Positions 43,541 through 53,368 of a stretch of DNA of 64,000 bases are shown in pieces. Source of the stretch: Sphingomonas nostoxanthinifaciens (GTDB lineage: Bacteria; Pseudomonadota; Alphaproteobacteria; Sphingomonadales; Sphingomonadaceae); assembly GCF_019930585.1 (NCBI RefSeq), contig NZ_CP082839.1, forward strand, positions 2,352,001-2,416,000. Direction: 5' to 3'. Made by a program: the position numbers and the translations under genes. Under the pieces are notes generated by a model that was not told where the DNA came from, ran no database searches, and saw only the letters and a list, made by a program, of their open reading frames with translations. Position 1 is the stretch's first letter. Each line of letters starts with the position of its first letter.

Positions 43541-45286
43541 ATGATCCCGCACGACGCCCCGTTCGTCCTCATCGACGATCAGGGCGCGGGCGGCCGGCAG
43601 ACGCTGTTTCGTGATCCGGTGGCGATCATCACCGTGCATCGCAGCGACGAAATCGGGCCTGCTTTGCAGCGAATCCGCGCCGAAACGCGCGGCGGTCGCC
43701 ATGCCGCGGGCTGGATCGGCTATGCCGCCGGCAATGCGTTCGAGCCTCGGGCGGCGGCGAGCGAAGCGGACCCACTGCTCTGGTTCGGCATCTTCGATCG
43801 GGCGATTGCACTGCCGCCGGACGCGCTCGACCAGATGCTGCCCGACCCTGCCGGAGCGTGGATCGGCCCGCCAAAGATCGAACCCGATCGGGCGGCCTAC
43901 GAAGCCGCCTTCGCCCGGGTGCAGGCCTATATCGCCGCCGGCGACATCTATCAGGCGAATTTGAGCGTGCGCGGCCGCGCGGCATTGCTCGGCGATCCGC
44001 GCGCCGCCTATCGCCGGCTGCGTATGGCCGCGCAGGCGCGCTGGGGCGCGCTGATCCACGACGGCGCGCGCTGGATCCTCTCCTGCTCGCCCGAACTCTT
44101 CGTCCGCACTGACGGCAGGAGGGTGCTGACCCGCCCGATGAAGGGCACAGCGCCGCGCGGGCGAACGCCGGCCGAGGACGACGCTTATGCGGCGGCGCTC
44201 GCCGGCGACCCGAAGGAGCGCGCCGAGAATCTGATGATCGTCGATCTGCTGCGCAACGACCTGTCGCGCGTCGCGGTGGCCGGCAGCGTGCGGGTGCCGT
44301 CGCTGTTCGCGGTCGAGCGCTATCCGACGATCCTGCAGATGACATCCGACGTCGCGGCGACGCTGGCGCCCGGCCGCGACGCGATCGATCTGGTCGAGGC
44401 ATTGTTTCCATGCGGCTCGATCACCGGCGCGCCCAAGGTCCGCGCGATGCAGGTGATCGAAGAGGTCGAGACCGGCCCACGCAACCTCTACACCGGCGCG
44501 ATCGGCATGTTCGCACCCGACGGGGCGGCCAGCTTGAACGTCGCGATCCGGACGTTGGCGATGCCGGCAGGATCGCAGGAGGCAAAGTTCGGGCTGGGCT
44601 CGGCGGTGGTCGCGGACTCGACCGCCGAGCGCGAATGGCGCGAATGCCTCGCCAAGAGCGCGTTCGTGACCGCCGGCCAGCGCCCGATCGGCTTGATCGA
44701 GACGATGCGATTCGAGCCCGGTCGAGGCATCGTGGATCGCGACCGGCATCTCGCCCGCATGCAGGGAAGCGCCGACCTGCTCGGCCTGCCGTTCGATCCG
44801 TCACGGATCGTGGCGGCGCTGAACGCGCACCTCGCCGCCGTCACCGAGGGGCGGCGCGTGCGCCTGCACCTGTCCTTCGGCGGTGCGATCGAGGTCGGAT
44901 CGACGGCGCTGCCGCCACCTCCGTCGGGTGAGGTCGATGTCAGGATCGTCGCGCTGCCGGTGGACCCGTCCGACTTCCGGCTCGCGCACAAGACCGACGA
45001 TCGCCTGTTCTACGATGACGCGCGCAAGGCGGCTGGCACGTTCGAAGTCGCGTTCGCACGCCGCGACGGACTGTTGACCGAGGGCAGCTTCACCAATCTG
45101 TTCGTGCGCCGCGACAGCCTGCTGCTCACCCCGCCCGCAGCACGCGGCCTGCTGCCCGGCATCCTGCGCGCGCGTCTGCTCGAACAGGGCGAGGCGATCG
45201 AGGCCGATCTCACCGCCGACGATCTGCGCGACGGCTTCTACGTCGGCAATGCCGTGCGCGGCCTGCTGCCGGCGCGGCTCGCCTGA
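43541..45286 (+). CDS. pabB: Fused aminodeoxychorismate synthase I and 4-amino-4-deoxychorismate lyase
   Basis: A 581-residue fusion for folate (4-aminobenzoate) synthesis. Residues about 1-385 are the chorismate-binding domain (PabB): IAAGDIYQANLSVR, RPMKGTAPRGRTPAEDDAYA, ENLMIVDLLRNDLSRVA, PCGSITGAPKVRAMQVIEEV. The last 190 residues are the PLP-fold lyase (PabC-like): RPIGLIETMRFEPGRGIVD, HLSFGG, KTDDRLFYDDARKAAG, LLTEGSFTNLFVRR, and ARGLLPGILRARLLEQG. Lys in HKTDD would be the PLP lysine. No separate glutamine amidotransferase (PabA) is in view. The gene converges on rnr with three bases between. Confidence 0.93.
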   Translation: MIPHDAPFVLIDDQGAGGRQTLFRDPVAIITVHRSDEIGPALQRIRAETRGGRHAAGWIGYAAGNAFEPRAAASEADPLLWFGIFDRAIALPPDALDQMLPDPAGAWIGPPKIEPDRAAYEAAFARVQAYIAAGDIYQANLSVRGRAALLGDPRAAYRRLRMAAQARWGALIHDGARWILSCSPELFVRTDGRRVLTRPMKGTAPRGRTPAEDDAYAAALAGDPKERAENLMIVDLLRNDLSRVAVAGSVRVPSLFAVERYPTILQMTSDVAATLAPGRDAIDLVEALFPCGSITGAPKVRAMQVIEEVETGPRNLYTGAIGMFAPDGAASLNVAIRTLAMPAGSQEAKFGLGSAVVADSTAEREWRECLAKSAFVTAGQRPIGLIETMRFEPGRGIVDRDRHLARMQGSADLLGLPFDPSRIVAALNAHLAAVTEGRRVRLHLSFGGAIEVGSTALPPPPSGEVDVRIVALPVDPSDFRLAHKTDDRLFYDDARKAAGTFEVAFARRDGLLTEGSFTNLFVRRDSLLLTPPAARGLLPGILRARLLEQGEAIEADLTADDLRDGFYVGNAVRGLLPARLA

Positions 45287-45289
45287 CGC

Positions 45290-47590
45290 CTAGCGCCGGC
45301 CCTTGTGGCGGATGTTGGCCGGCCGACCACGACGACCGACCGGGCGCCGATCGCGTGTTCCGCGACGGAGCGGCATGTGGCTCGCTCCCTCGGGCAGCTC
45401 GAACCGCAGTGCGCCGCCGATCGGGTCGGCCTCCGCCAGCCGCAGCTTGAGCAGCATGCCGGGCGTGTAGCGCTCGCCGCTCGTCTCGCCTTCCAGCGCC
45501 TGCGATCCCTCGTCGTAGCGGAAATGCTCCGCCCCCAGGGTCGACACCGGCACGAGCCCGTCGCCGCCGAGGCCGACCACGGTGGCGAAGAATCCGAACG
45601 ATTTCACGCCGGTGATGCGCGTATCGACCACCTCGCCGACATGCGCCGAGAGATAGGCGGCGACGTAGCGGTCGATCGTCTCGCGCTCAGCCTCCATCGC
45701 CCGCCGTTCGGCCGCCGAGATCAGTTCGCCCACGCGCGACAGGTCGGCCGCGTCGCTTTCCGACAGACGGGTCGCATCCGCCGCCGGATCGAGCCGATAC
45801 GCCCCCGCCAGCGAGCGGTGCACCAGCAGATCGGCATAGCGGCGGATCGGGCTGGTGAAATGGGCGTAGCTGCCCAGCGCCAGCCCGAAATGGCCCTGAT
45901 TGCCCGGCCCGTAATAAGCCTGCGTCTGCGTGCGCAGCACCTGCTCCATGATCTGCGGGCGGAAATCCGATTCGCCGATCCGTTCGAGCAGATGGTTGAA
46001 CGTCGCCGGGCGCACCACCTGCCCCAGCGCGAACTCGACACCGAACGTCTTGAGATACTCCTTCAGCGCGACCAGTTTCTCGCGGCTCGGCGGCTCGTGG
46101 ACGCGGTACATGACCTGCGCCTTCTTCGCCTCAAGCGCCTTGGCGGCGGCGACGTTGGCCGCGATCATGTAATCTTCGATCAACCGGTGCGCATCGAGCC
46201 GCTCGCGCGGAGCGACCGAGAGGATGCGGCCTTTCTCGTCCAGCACCACGCGCCGCTCGGGCAGGTCGAGGTCGAGCGGCGCGCGCGCATCGCGCGCCTT
46301 CGCCAACGCCGCCCAGCACGCCCAGAGCGGCTTGAGCGCGGTTTCGACCAGCCCTTCATCCCAGCGGAAGCCGCGATCTCCTGCCGGGTTCTCTACCTCG
46401 GGAGATCCCGGCGTTCGCTGGGATGACGAGGGGCTCGCGCGATCGATCGCCGCCTGCGCTTCCTCATAGGGGATGGTCGCCGCGATCCGCACCACCGCGC
46501 GGGTGAAGCGCCAGCCGGTCAGCTTGCCGTCCGCCGCAATGGTGAGGTGGCACGCCATCGCCGCGCGATCGACGCCTTCCTTCAGCGAGCAGATGTCGGC
46601 CGACAATGTCTCCGGCAGCATCGGCACGACGCGATCGGGGAAATAGACGCTGTTGCCGCGCTTGCGCGCCTCGCGGTCGAGCTCGGAGCCGGGGCGGACG
46701 TAGAAACCGACGTCGGCGATGGCGACGATCGCCTTGAACCCGCCCGGATTGGCCGGATCATCGTCGGGCGCGGCCCACACCGCATCGTCATGATCGCGCG
46801 CGTCGATCGGATCGATCGCGACGATCGGCAGATGGCGCAGATCCTCGCGCCCCTCGCCTAGCGGCTGCTTCGCCATCCGCTCGGCCTCGGCCAGCGTCTC
46901 GGCGGCAAAGCGGTCGGGGATGCCGAACTTGTGGATCGCGATCAGGCTGAAGCTGCGCGGCGCAAACGGCTCGCCCAGCCGCTCGGTCACCTTGGCGGTG
47001 ATGCGCGGCGGCCGGCCGGCCTTCTCGGCCAGCACGAGGTCGCCCGCCTGCGCCTCGCCGGCGTCGGACACCGGCAGCTCGCGGCGCTCGCGCTTGTCGA
47101 CCGGCTTCAGCCACAGCCGATCGCCCTCGGCATGGAGCACGCCCAGCACCAGTTCGGCGTTGCGCGCGAGCCGCTTCAGCGGATGCGCGACATGGCCGCG
47201 CCCTGCCTCCTCGGTGCGCGCGAGGATGCGGTCACCGGGCCCGAGCGGTTCCCGCCGGCCGCGCTCCATCACGCGGAGCCGCGGCGCGGGGGCGTCGCCA
47301 TGCCAGCTTTCGGGCACCGCGAACGCCTGGCCGTCCTCGTCGACATCGACGATACGCATCACCGTCACCTTCGGCACGCCGCCCATCTTGTGGAAGGCGC
47401 GGCCGGGGGCGCTGTCGATCAGCCCCTCGTCGGCCATGTCCTTCAGCAACGCCTTCAGCGCCACCTTGTCCGCGCCGTGCAGCCCGAAGGCACGCGCAAT
47501 CTCGCGCTTGCCCGCGGGCGCATCGCTCTTGGTGATGAAGTCGAGAATCTGGTCGCGCGTGGGCAGACCGTGAGCGGCGGGGCGAGGCAT
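45290..47590 (-). CDS. rnr: Ribonuclease R
   Basis: A 766-residue 3'-5' exoribonuclease. The N-terminal winged helix (REIARAFGLHGADKVALKAL) is followed by cold-shock domains, the RNB catalytic core (HDDAVWAAPD with acidic residues, YFPDRVVPMLPETLSADICS, MYRVHEPPSREKLVALKEYL, HFTSPIRRYADLLVHRSLAG), and an S1 domain (GEVVDTRITGVKSFGFFATV). A basic tail ends NIRHKGRR. I chose MPRPAAHGLPTRDQ at 47590; an ATG at 47626 is possible. Residues about 387-413 are encoded by an inserted dispersed repeat in the catalytic domain, read in frame, and are not part of the family. Confidence 0.93.
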   Translation of the reverse strand: MPRPAAHGLPTRDQILDFITKSDAPAGKREIARAFGLHGADKVALKALLKDMADEGLIDSAPGRAFHKMGGVPKVTVMRIVDVDEDGQAFAVPESWHGDAPAPRLRVMERGRREPLGPGDRILARTEEAGRGHVAHPLKRLARNAELVLGVLHAEGDRLWLKPVDKRERRELPVSDAGEAQAGDLVLAEKAGRPPRITAKVTERLGEPFAPRSFSLIAIHKFGIPDRFAAETLAEAERMAKQPLGEGREDLRHLPIVAIDPIDARDHDDAVWAAPDDDPANPGGFKAIVAIADVGFYVRPGSELDREARKRGNSVYFPDRVVPMLPETLSADICSLKEGVDRAAMACHLTIAADGKLTGWRFTRAVVRIAATIPYEEAQAAIDRASPSSSQRTPGSPEVENPAGDRGFRWDEGLVETALKPLWACWAALAKARDARAPLDLDLPERRVVLDEKGRILSVAPRERLDAHRLIEDYMIAANVAAAKALEAKKAQVMYRVHEPPSREKLVALKEYLKTFGVEFALGQVVRPATFNHLLERIGESDFRPQIMEQVLRTQTQAYYGPGNQGHFGLALGSYAHFTSPIRRYADLLVHRSLAGAYRLDPAADATRLSESDAADLSRVGELISAAERRAMEAERETIDRYVAAYLSAHVGEVVDTRITGVKSFGFFATVVGLGGDGLVPVSTLGAEHFRYDEGSQALEGETSGERYTPGMLLKLRLAEADPIGGALRFELPEGASHMPLRRGTRDRRPVGRRGRPANIRHKGRR
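46353..46430. repeat. Dispersed inverted-repeat element read in frame inside rnr
   Basis: Left arm CTTCATCCCAGCGGAAGCCG then CGATCTCC, right arm (as reverse complement) CGTCATCCCAGCGAACGCCG then GGATCTCC. The arms are about 28 bases, with only a few mismatches. It is the same family as the elements at 4973, 50660 and 56758. It adds a Ser/Pro/Arg-rich loop (RASPSSSQRTPGS, GDRGFRWDEG) to RNase R. Confidence 0.8.
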
Positions 47591-47734
47591 CGCCCCGAGA
47601 TAGACGCGGCGAGCCGCCTGCGCCATGCTCTTTGCCGGTCGGTGACGGGAGACGCGGCGCACAACATGCTGTAACCCCATGGCTCAGGCGGTTGGGAGGA
47701 CCGCGCGCGACAGCGGGTCGAAGAAGGGTTGTGC

Positions 47735-49510
47735 ATGCGGGCGATGCGATGGTGGGCGATAGCGGCGGCAACGGCGTCCGGCTCCGCATCCGCCCAATCG
47801 GTGCCCTCGACCACGCTCGCACCGCCGACGCGCGATCAGGTCCAGCGCGCCGCGCCGCCCGCACAGGCGACGCCGCCGTCGCACCTGACGGTTCGCGGCG
47901 GCATCGCCCGCGCCCCCTGCCCGCTCGAGAGCCCGGCGTTCGCCAACACGACGCTGACGCTGAAAGGCGTCGCGTTCGATCATCTTCGCGGGCTTCCGGC
48001 CGAGGCGCTGCGCCCGGCGTACGAAAGCTTCCTCGGCAAGACGGTGCCGCTGTCCACCGCCTGCGAGATCCGCGACGCCGCCGCCGCGATCCTGCAACAA
48101 GCGGGCTATGTCGCCGCGCTGGAAGTGCCGCCACAACAGGTGACCGATGGCGTCGTCCGGTTCGACGTATTGATGGCGCGGCTGGTGCGGATCGAGGTGC
48201 GCGGGCGGGCGGGCCGCTCCGAGCGGTTGCTCGCCGCCTATCTCGACAAATTGGTCGGCGAGCCGTTATTCAACCAGAAGCAGGCCGAACGCTACCTGCT
48301 GCTCGCGCGCGACCTGCCCGGCTACGACGTGCGCCTGACGTTGCGATCGGCCGGCGGTGCGCCCGGCGACGTGATCGGCGAGGTCACCGCATCGCGCCTG
48401 CCGCTGATCATCAGCGCCAGCATGCAGGATTATGGCGGCCACGCCGTCGGTCGCTGGGGCGGCCTGCTCAGCCTGCAGGCGAACGACCTGATCGGCCAGG
48501 GCGATCGCCTCACACTGGGCTTCTACAACACCACCCAGTTTCACGAACAGAGCGTCGTGCAGGCCGGCTACGACATGCGCCTGGGCAGCGAGGGGCTGAC
48601 GGTCGGTGGCCGCTTCACCTACGCCTGGACGCGACCGGATCTCGGCGACGGCTTCCATCCGCTGAGTTCGCGGACATTGGTCGCCTCGCTGGAGGCCGCT
48701 TATCCGTTCAAGCGGTCGCAGCGCCTTGACGTGCGCGGTGTCGCGGGCGTCGACCTGATCGATCAGCAGCTCGACCTGTTCGGCGATCCCTATACGCGCG
48801 ACAGGTTGCGCGTCCTCTATGGCCGGCTGGACGTCGGCGCGACGGCATCGATCGACGATTTCTCGCCCGACGGCGTGCGCCTGCCGCGCTGGCGCGCGAT
48901 CGGCACGCTGGAGGCACGCCATGGCATCGGCGTGCTCGGCGCGAGCCAGACCTGCCTCGATCCGATCGTCGGCAATTGCACCGCGACCAGCCGGCCGCAG
49001 GGGGATGCGAGCGCCACTTTGGTACGTCTTACCGCCCTGCTCGACTATCGCCTGACGCGGCGCCTGACGATCGCGCTGGGCCCGCGCCTGCAATATGCGT
49101 TCAATCCTTTGCTCAGCTACGAGCAATATTCGGGCGGCGCCTACACGGTCGGGCGCGGCTACGATCCCGGCGTGATCGTCGGCGACAGCGGTGCGGGCAG
49201 CTATGTCGAATTGCGGCGGGGGGCGCTTAGCCCACGATCGCCGAGCAGCTTTGCGTTCCAGCCCTACGCATTCGCCGACGCCGCCTGGGTTTGGAACCGC
49301 CAGGCGAACGAGGGCGGCGGCTTCGCGCGGGATCGGCTGCTGTCGGCCGGCGGCGGCGTCCGGATCGCGTGGGGCGATCACGCGCGGCTGGACGTGGGCG
49401 CGGCCGTTCCGCTGCACCGGACCAACTCACAGCTGGAGGGTGGCGATACCCGCGTGCTCGTCTCGCTCACCACGCGACTGGTGCCGTGGCGCTCGCCCGG
49501 CGATCGCTAG
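47735..49510 (+). CDS. Two-partner secretion translocator (ShlB/FhaC/HecB, TpsB)
   Basis: A 591-residue outer-membrane protein that would export a large TpsA partner. Signal peptide (WWAIAAATASGSASAQ), POTRA-type region at about 70-210 (ACEIRDAAAAILQQAGYVAA, VRFDVLMARLVRIEVRGRAG), then a 16-strand barrel. The family VRGF loop appears as VGRGYDPG. The last strand is DTRVLVSLTTRLVP. The ATG at 47735 has AAGAAGGG six bases upstream; a TTG at 47729 is in frame. No TpsA-like exoprotein gene is next to it: rnr is divergent upstream and dnaJ convergent downstream. Confidence 0.88.
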   Translation: MRAMRWWAIAAATASGSASAQSVPSTTLAPPTRDQVQRAAPPAQATPPSHLTVRGGIARAPCPLESPAFANTTLTLKGVAFDHLRGLPAEALRPAYESFLGKTVPLSTACEIRDAAAAILQQAGYVAALEVPPQQVTDGVVRFDVLMARLVRIEVRGRAGRSERLLAAYLDKLVGEPLFNQKQAERYLLLARDLPGYDVRLTLRSAGGAPGDVIGEVTASRLPLIISASMQDYGGHAVGRWGGLLSLQANDLIGQGDRLTLGFYNTTQFHEQSVVQAGYDMRLGSEGLTVGGRFTYAWTRPDLGDGFHPLSSRTLVASLEAAYPFKRSQRLDVRGVAGVDLIDQQLDLFGDPYTRDRLRVLYGRLDVGATASIDDFSPDGVRLPRWRAIGTLEARHGIGVLGASQTCLDPIVGNCTATSRPQGDASATLVRLTALLDYRLTRRLTIALGPRLQYAFNPLLSYEQYSGGAYTVGRGYDPGVIVGDSGAGSYVELRRGALSPRSPSSFAFQPYAFADAAWVWNRQANEGGGFARDRLLSAGGGVRIAWGDHARLDVGAAVPLHRTNSQLEGGDTRVLVSLTTRLVPWRSPGDR

Positions 49511-49513
49511 CGG

Positions 49514-50635
49514 TCAGTCCGCGCCGAGGACGCCCTTCAGCCGCGCGAAGAAACCGCTCGACTGCGGGCATTCCTCGCCCGTCTCGGTGGCGCGGAATTC
49601 CTCCAGCAGCTCGCGCTGGCGCGAGGTGAGCCGGGTCGGCGTCTCGACCTCGATCTGCACGACCATGTCGCCATGGCCGCGACCATTCAGCACCGGCATG
49701 CCGGCACCACGCTGACGAAGCTGCTTGCCCGACTGGATGCCCGCAGGAATGCGGATCTCGTGCTGCTGCTTGTCGAGGCCGGGGACGGTGATCGTGCCGC
49801 CCAACGCAGCGGTAGTGATGCTGATCGGCGCTCGCGCAAACAGCGACGTGCCCTCGCGCTCGAACACCGAATGCCGCTGGACGTGGAGGAAGATGTAGAG
49901 GTCGCCCGCCGGCCCGCCGCGCGCGCCGGCCTCGCCTTCGCCCGACATGCGGATGCGGGTGCCCTCGTCGACGCCGGGCGGAATGCGAACCTCGAGCGTC
50001 TTGGACTTCTCGACCCGGCCCTCGCCGCGGCAGGCGGTGCACGGCTCGGCGATCACCTCGCCGCGCCCATGACAGGTCGGGCAGGTCCGCTCGACCACGA
50101 AGAAGCCCTGCTGCGCGCGCACCTTGCCATGGCCCTGGCAGGTCGGGCAGCCGCGCGCGGCGGTGCCGGCCTTGGCGCCGCTGCCGTCGCACACGTCGCA
50201 CGTGGCGGCGACGTCGACCCGTACCTGCTCGCTCTTGCCGTGATAGGCATCTTCCAGCGATATTTCGAGATCGTAGCGCAGGTCGGCGCCCCGCTGGACC
50301 GACGATCCGCCGCGCCCCCCGCGACCGCCGCCCATGAACTCACCGAAGATATTCTCGAAAATGTCGGAGAAGCCCTCGAACCCCGGTCCGCCGCCACCGC
50401 CACCGCCACTCTGAAAGGCGGCGTGGCCGTAGCGATCGTAAGCGGCGCGCTTCTGCGGATCCTTCAGCACGTCATAGGCGACACTGATCGCCTTGAACTT
50501 GGATTCTGAATCCTTGCAGCCCGGATTGCGATCCGGATGGCATTGCATGGCGAGCCGTCGATAGGACGTCTTGATCGTCTTGTCGTCGGCGGTGCGCTCG
50601 ATCTCCAAGAGCTCGTAATAATCGACTTCAGCCAT
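49514..50635 (-). CDS. dnaJ: Chaperone protein DnaJ
   Basis: A 373-residue Hsp40 that stimulates the DnaK ATPase. The J domain has its HPD motif ([11 protein letters not shown]). A Gly/Phe-rich stretch (about 75-115) follows, then four CxxCxGxG zinc motifs ([32 protein letters not shown]) and the C-terminal substrate domain. It lies after dnaK on the same strand, separated by 131 bases that hold a repeat element. Confidence 0.97.
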   Translation of the reverse strand: MAEVDYYELLEIERTADDKTIKTSYRRLAMQCHPDRNPGCKDSESKFKAISVAYDVLKDPQKRAAYDRYGHAAFQSGGGGGGGPGFEGFSDIFENIFGEFMGGGRGGRGGSSVQRGADLRYDLEISLEDAYHGKSEQVRVDVAATCDVCDGSGAKAGTAARGCPTCQGHGKVRAQQGFFVVERTCPTCHGRGEVIAEPCTACRGEGRVEKSKTLEVRIPPGVDEGTRIRMSGEGEAGARGGPAGDLYIFLHVQRHSVFEREGTSLFARAPISITTAALGGTITVPGLDKQQHEIRIPAGIQSGKQLRQRGAGMPVLNGRGHGDMVVQIEVETPTRLTSRQRELLEEFRATETGEECPQSSGFFARLKGVLGAD

Positions 50636-50659
50636 TCCCGCCCCGCTTCGCCCCCTCGG

Positions 50660-50743
50660 CCGTCACCCCGGCGAACGCCGGGGTCTCGTGAAGCAGAGGC
50701 TTTGCCTCGCCACAGGAGATGCCAGCTTTCGCCGGCATGACGG
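50660..50743. repeat. Dispersed inverted-repeat element between dnaK and dnaJ
   Basis: Left arm CCGTCACCCCGGCGAACGCC then GGGGTCTC; right arm (reverse complement) CCGTCATGCCGGCGAAAGCT then GGCATCTCC. Related to the elements in ligD and rnr. In a dnaKJ transcript it would form a long stem just before dnaJ and could set the DnaK:DnaJ ratio. Confidence 0.8.
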
Positions 50744-50766
50744 AAAGGGTCATTTTTACTCCAACC

Positions 50767-52674
50767 TTACTTGTCGTCGACCTCGGAAAATTCCGCGTCG
50801 ACCACATCGTCGCCATGGCCGCCTTCGCCATGCGATGCCGCACCCGCCGCACCGGGGCCGCCGGCGGCAGCCTCCTGCTGGTAGATCGCCTGGCCGAGCT
50901 TCATGCTCACCTGCATCAGCGCGTTGGTCTTCTCGGTCATGCGATCGGCGTCGTCGCTTTCGACCGCCGCCTTGGCCTCGGCCACCGCCGCCTCGATCTC
51001 GGCCTTCAGCGCCGCGTCGACCTTGTCACCATTGTCGGCGAGCTGGCGCTCGGTCGAGTGGATCAGGCTTTCGGCATTGTTCTTGGCCTCGGCCGAGGCA
51101 CGGCGCTTCTTGTCCTCGTCGGCGAAGGATTCGGCGTCGCGCACCATCTTGTCGATGTCGGCGTCGGACAGACCGCCCGAAGCCTGGATCTTGATCTGCT
51201 GCTCCTTGCCGGTGCCCTTGTCCTTGGCGGAGACGTTGACGATGCCGTTCGCGTCGATGTCGAATGTGACCTCGATCTGCGGCACGCCGCGCGGCGCGGG
51301 CGGGATGCCGATCAGGTCGAACTGGCCGAGCATCTTGTTGTCGGCCGCCATCTCACGCTCGCCCTGGAAGACGCGGATCGTGACGGCATTCTGGTTGTCG
51401 TCGGCCGTCGAATAGGTCTGCGACTTCTTGGTCGGGATGGTCGTGTTGCGATCGATCATCTTGGTCATGATGCCGCCGAGCGTCTCGATGCCGAGCGAGA
51501 GCGGCGTCACGTCGAGCAGCAGCACGTCCTTGACGTCGCCCTGCAGCACGCCCGCCTGCACCGCCGCGCCGATCGCCACCACCTCGTCGGGGTTGACGCC
51601 GGTGTGCGGCTCCTTGCCGAAGAAGCTCTTCACCGCTTCGCGCACCTTGGGCATGCGCGTCATGCCGCCCACCAGCACGACCTCGTCGATATCGGCCGCC
51701 TTCACGCCCGCATCGACCAGCGCCTTGCGCATCGGCTCGATCGTGCGCTTGATCAGGTCGTCGACCAGACGCTCCAGATCGGCGCGCGTGATCGACTTGA
51801 CGAGATGCTTCGGCCCGGTCGCGTCGGCGGTGATGAAGGGCAGATTGACCTCGGTCGTCTGCGTCGACGACAATTCGATCTTCGCCTTCTCGGCCGCTTC
51901 CTTCAGGCGCTGGAGCGCGAGACGATCCTTGGTGAGATCGATGCCCTCGGCCTTCTTGAACTCGTCGGCGAGATACTGGACCAGCTTGGCGTCGAAATCC
52001 TCGCCGCCGAGGAAGGTGTCGCCGTTGGTCGACTTCACCTCGAACACGCCGTCGCCGATCTCGAGCACGGACACGTCGAACGTGCCGCCGCCCAGATCGT
52101 AAACCGCGATCGTCTTGCCGTCATTCTTCTCGAGGCCATAGGCCAGAGCGGCCGCGGTCGGCTCGTTGATGATGCGCAGCACTTCGAGGCCGGCAATGCG
52201 GCCGGCATCCTTGGTCGCCTGGCGCTGCGCGTCGTTGAAGTAAGCCGGCACGGTGATGACCGCCTGCGTCACGGTCTCGCCGAGATAGCTCTCGGCGGTT
52301 TCCTTCATCTTCTGGAGCGTGAAGGCCGAAATCTGCGACGGCGAATAATCCTGGCCACCCGCCTGCACCCACGCGTCGCCGTTCGGGCCGCGCACGATGT
52401 GGTAGGGCACCAGCTCGGTGTCCTTCTTGGTGATCGGATCGTCGAAGCGGCGGCCGATGAGGCGCTTCACCGCGAAAATCGTGTTGTCGGGATTGGTGAC
52501 CGCCTGGCGCTTGGCCGGCTGGCCGATCAGCCGCTCCCCATCCTTGGCGAAGGCGACGATCGACGGCGTGGTGCGCGCGCCTTCCGAATTCTCGATCACC
52601 TTGGGCTTGCCGCCCTCCATGACCGCGACGCACGAATTGGTCGTCCCGAGATCGATGCCGATGACTTTGGCCAT
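50767..52674 (-). CDS. dnaK: Molecular chaperone DnaK (Hsp70)
   Basis: A 635-residue Hsp70. The ATPase domain shows [52 protein letters not shown] and [14 protein letters not shown]. The substrate domain has [17 protein letters not shown]. The acidic C-terminal tail ends [12 protein letters not shown]. Both domains and the linker are intact. It would be induced by heat shock, but I could not define a sigma-32 promoter in the 170 bases upstream with certainty. Confidence 0.98.
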   Translation of the reverse strand: MAKVIGIDLGTTNSCVAVMEGGKPKVIENSEGARTTPSIVAFAKDGERLIGQPAKRQAVTNPDNTIFAVKRLIGRRFDDPITKKDTELVPYHIVRGPNGDAWVQAGGQDYSPSQISAFTLQKMKETAESYLGETVTQAVITVPAYFNDAQRQATKDAGRIAGLEVLRIINEPTAAALAYGLEKNDGKTIAVYDLGGGTFDVSVLEIGDGVFEVKSTNGDTFLGGEDFDAKLVQYLADEFKKAEGIDLTKDRLALQRLKEAAEKAKIELSSTQTTEVNLPFITADATGPKHLVKSITRADLERLVDDLIKRTIEPMRKALVDAGVKAADIDEVVLVGGMTRMPKVREAVKSFFGKEPHTGVNPDEVVAIGAAVQAGVLQGDVKDVLLLDVTPLSLGIETLGGIMTKMIDRNTTIPTKKSQTYSTADDNQNAVTIRVFQGEREMAADNKMLGQFDLIGIPPAPRGVPQIEVTFDIDANGIVNVSAKDKGTGKEQQIKIQASGGLSDADIDKMVRDAESFADEDKKRRASAEAKNNAESLIHSTERQLADNGDKVDAALKAEIEAAVAEAKAAVESDDADRMTEKTNALMQVSMKLGQAIYQQEAAAGGPGAAGAASHGEGGHGDDVVDAEFSEVDDK

Positions 52675-52845
52675 AATCTTCCTCTTGTCTCTGCCCTACC
52701 CAGCCGCTGGCGCACGCACCCCCTCAACAGGCGAATGCACGACCGACAGCAGCGGTTACGGGGGCGATATAGGGTGGGCGCGGGCCATCGCAAGCGTACC
52801 ACCGAGGGGAGTTCCACGCACCCTCCCGAGGCGCTAGACCCGGCC

Positions 52846-53289
52846 ATGATGATCGCGCGTACCGCCCTTGTCGCCCTGCTGCTGCTCGGCGCCTGCCATC
52901 GCGAGGCCGCGGCCCCGAAGGTGGTGCGCGCCTGGGTGCGCCTGCCCGCCGTCGCCGGTCTGCCCGCCGCCGGCTATTTCACGATCGAGGGCGGCAGCGC
53001 CGACGAACGGCTGGTCAAGATCGAGAGTACGCTCGCGCGCCGCACCGAGATGCACCAGAGTATGAAAGGCATGGGAGCGATGACGACAATGGCACCGCTC
53101 GCCGACGTCGCGGTGCCGGCGCATGGGCAGGTCGCGTTCGCGCCGGGCGGACGGCATGCGATGCTGTTCGATCTCGATCGCGCGGTCGCGCCCGGCACGG
53201 CGGTGCCTCTGCGCTTCGGCTTCGCCAGCGGGCGCACCGCGGAGGCGGAGGCGAAGACGGTCGGAGCGGGCGACGACGCGCCCTACTGA
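52846..53289 (+). CDS. Periplasmic copper chaperone, PCuAC family
   Basis: A 147-residue probable lipoprotein (lipobox LLGAC, Cys17). The PCuAC domain has the metal-binding His and Met pattern: EMHQSMKGMGAMTTM and later GRHAMLF, separated by about 45 residues. In this family the protein delivers Cu(I) to the CuA or CuB site of cytochrome oxidase. There is no oxidase or Sco gene next to it; it is divergent from dnaK. Confidence 0.85.
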   Translation: MMIARTALVALLLLGACHREAAAPKVVRAWVRLPAVAGLPAAGYFTIEGGSADERLVKIESTLARRTEMHQSMKGMGAMTTMAPLADVAVPAHGQVAFAPGGRHAMLFDLDRAVAPGTAVPLRFGFASGRTAEAEAKTVGAGDDAPY

Positions 53290-53368
53290 GCGCGGTTGAG
53301 CGGATGTTTGCCGGCTGGAAGCTATTTCGCGTCTAGGGTAGCACCGCAACGCACCGGAGACCCACGCC

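Noticed and set aside
52675..52845. Heat-shock (sigma-32) promoter upstream of dnaK
   Set aside because: A CTGTTGAG-like -35 can be picked on the minus strand, but no matching CCCCAT-type -10 at proper spacing; not supportable.
50719..53289. 856-residue plus-strand frame across dnaK
   Set aside because: Antisense to dnaK for most of its length; only its last 148 codons are the real copper chaperone gene.
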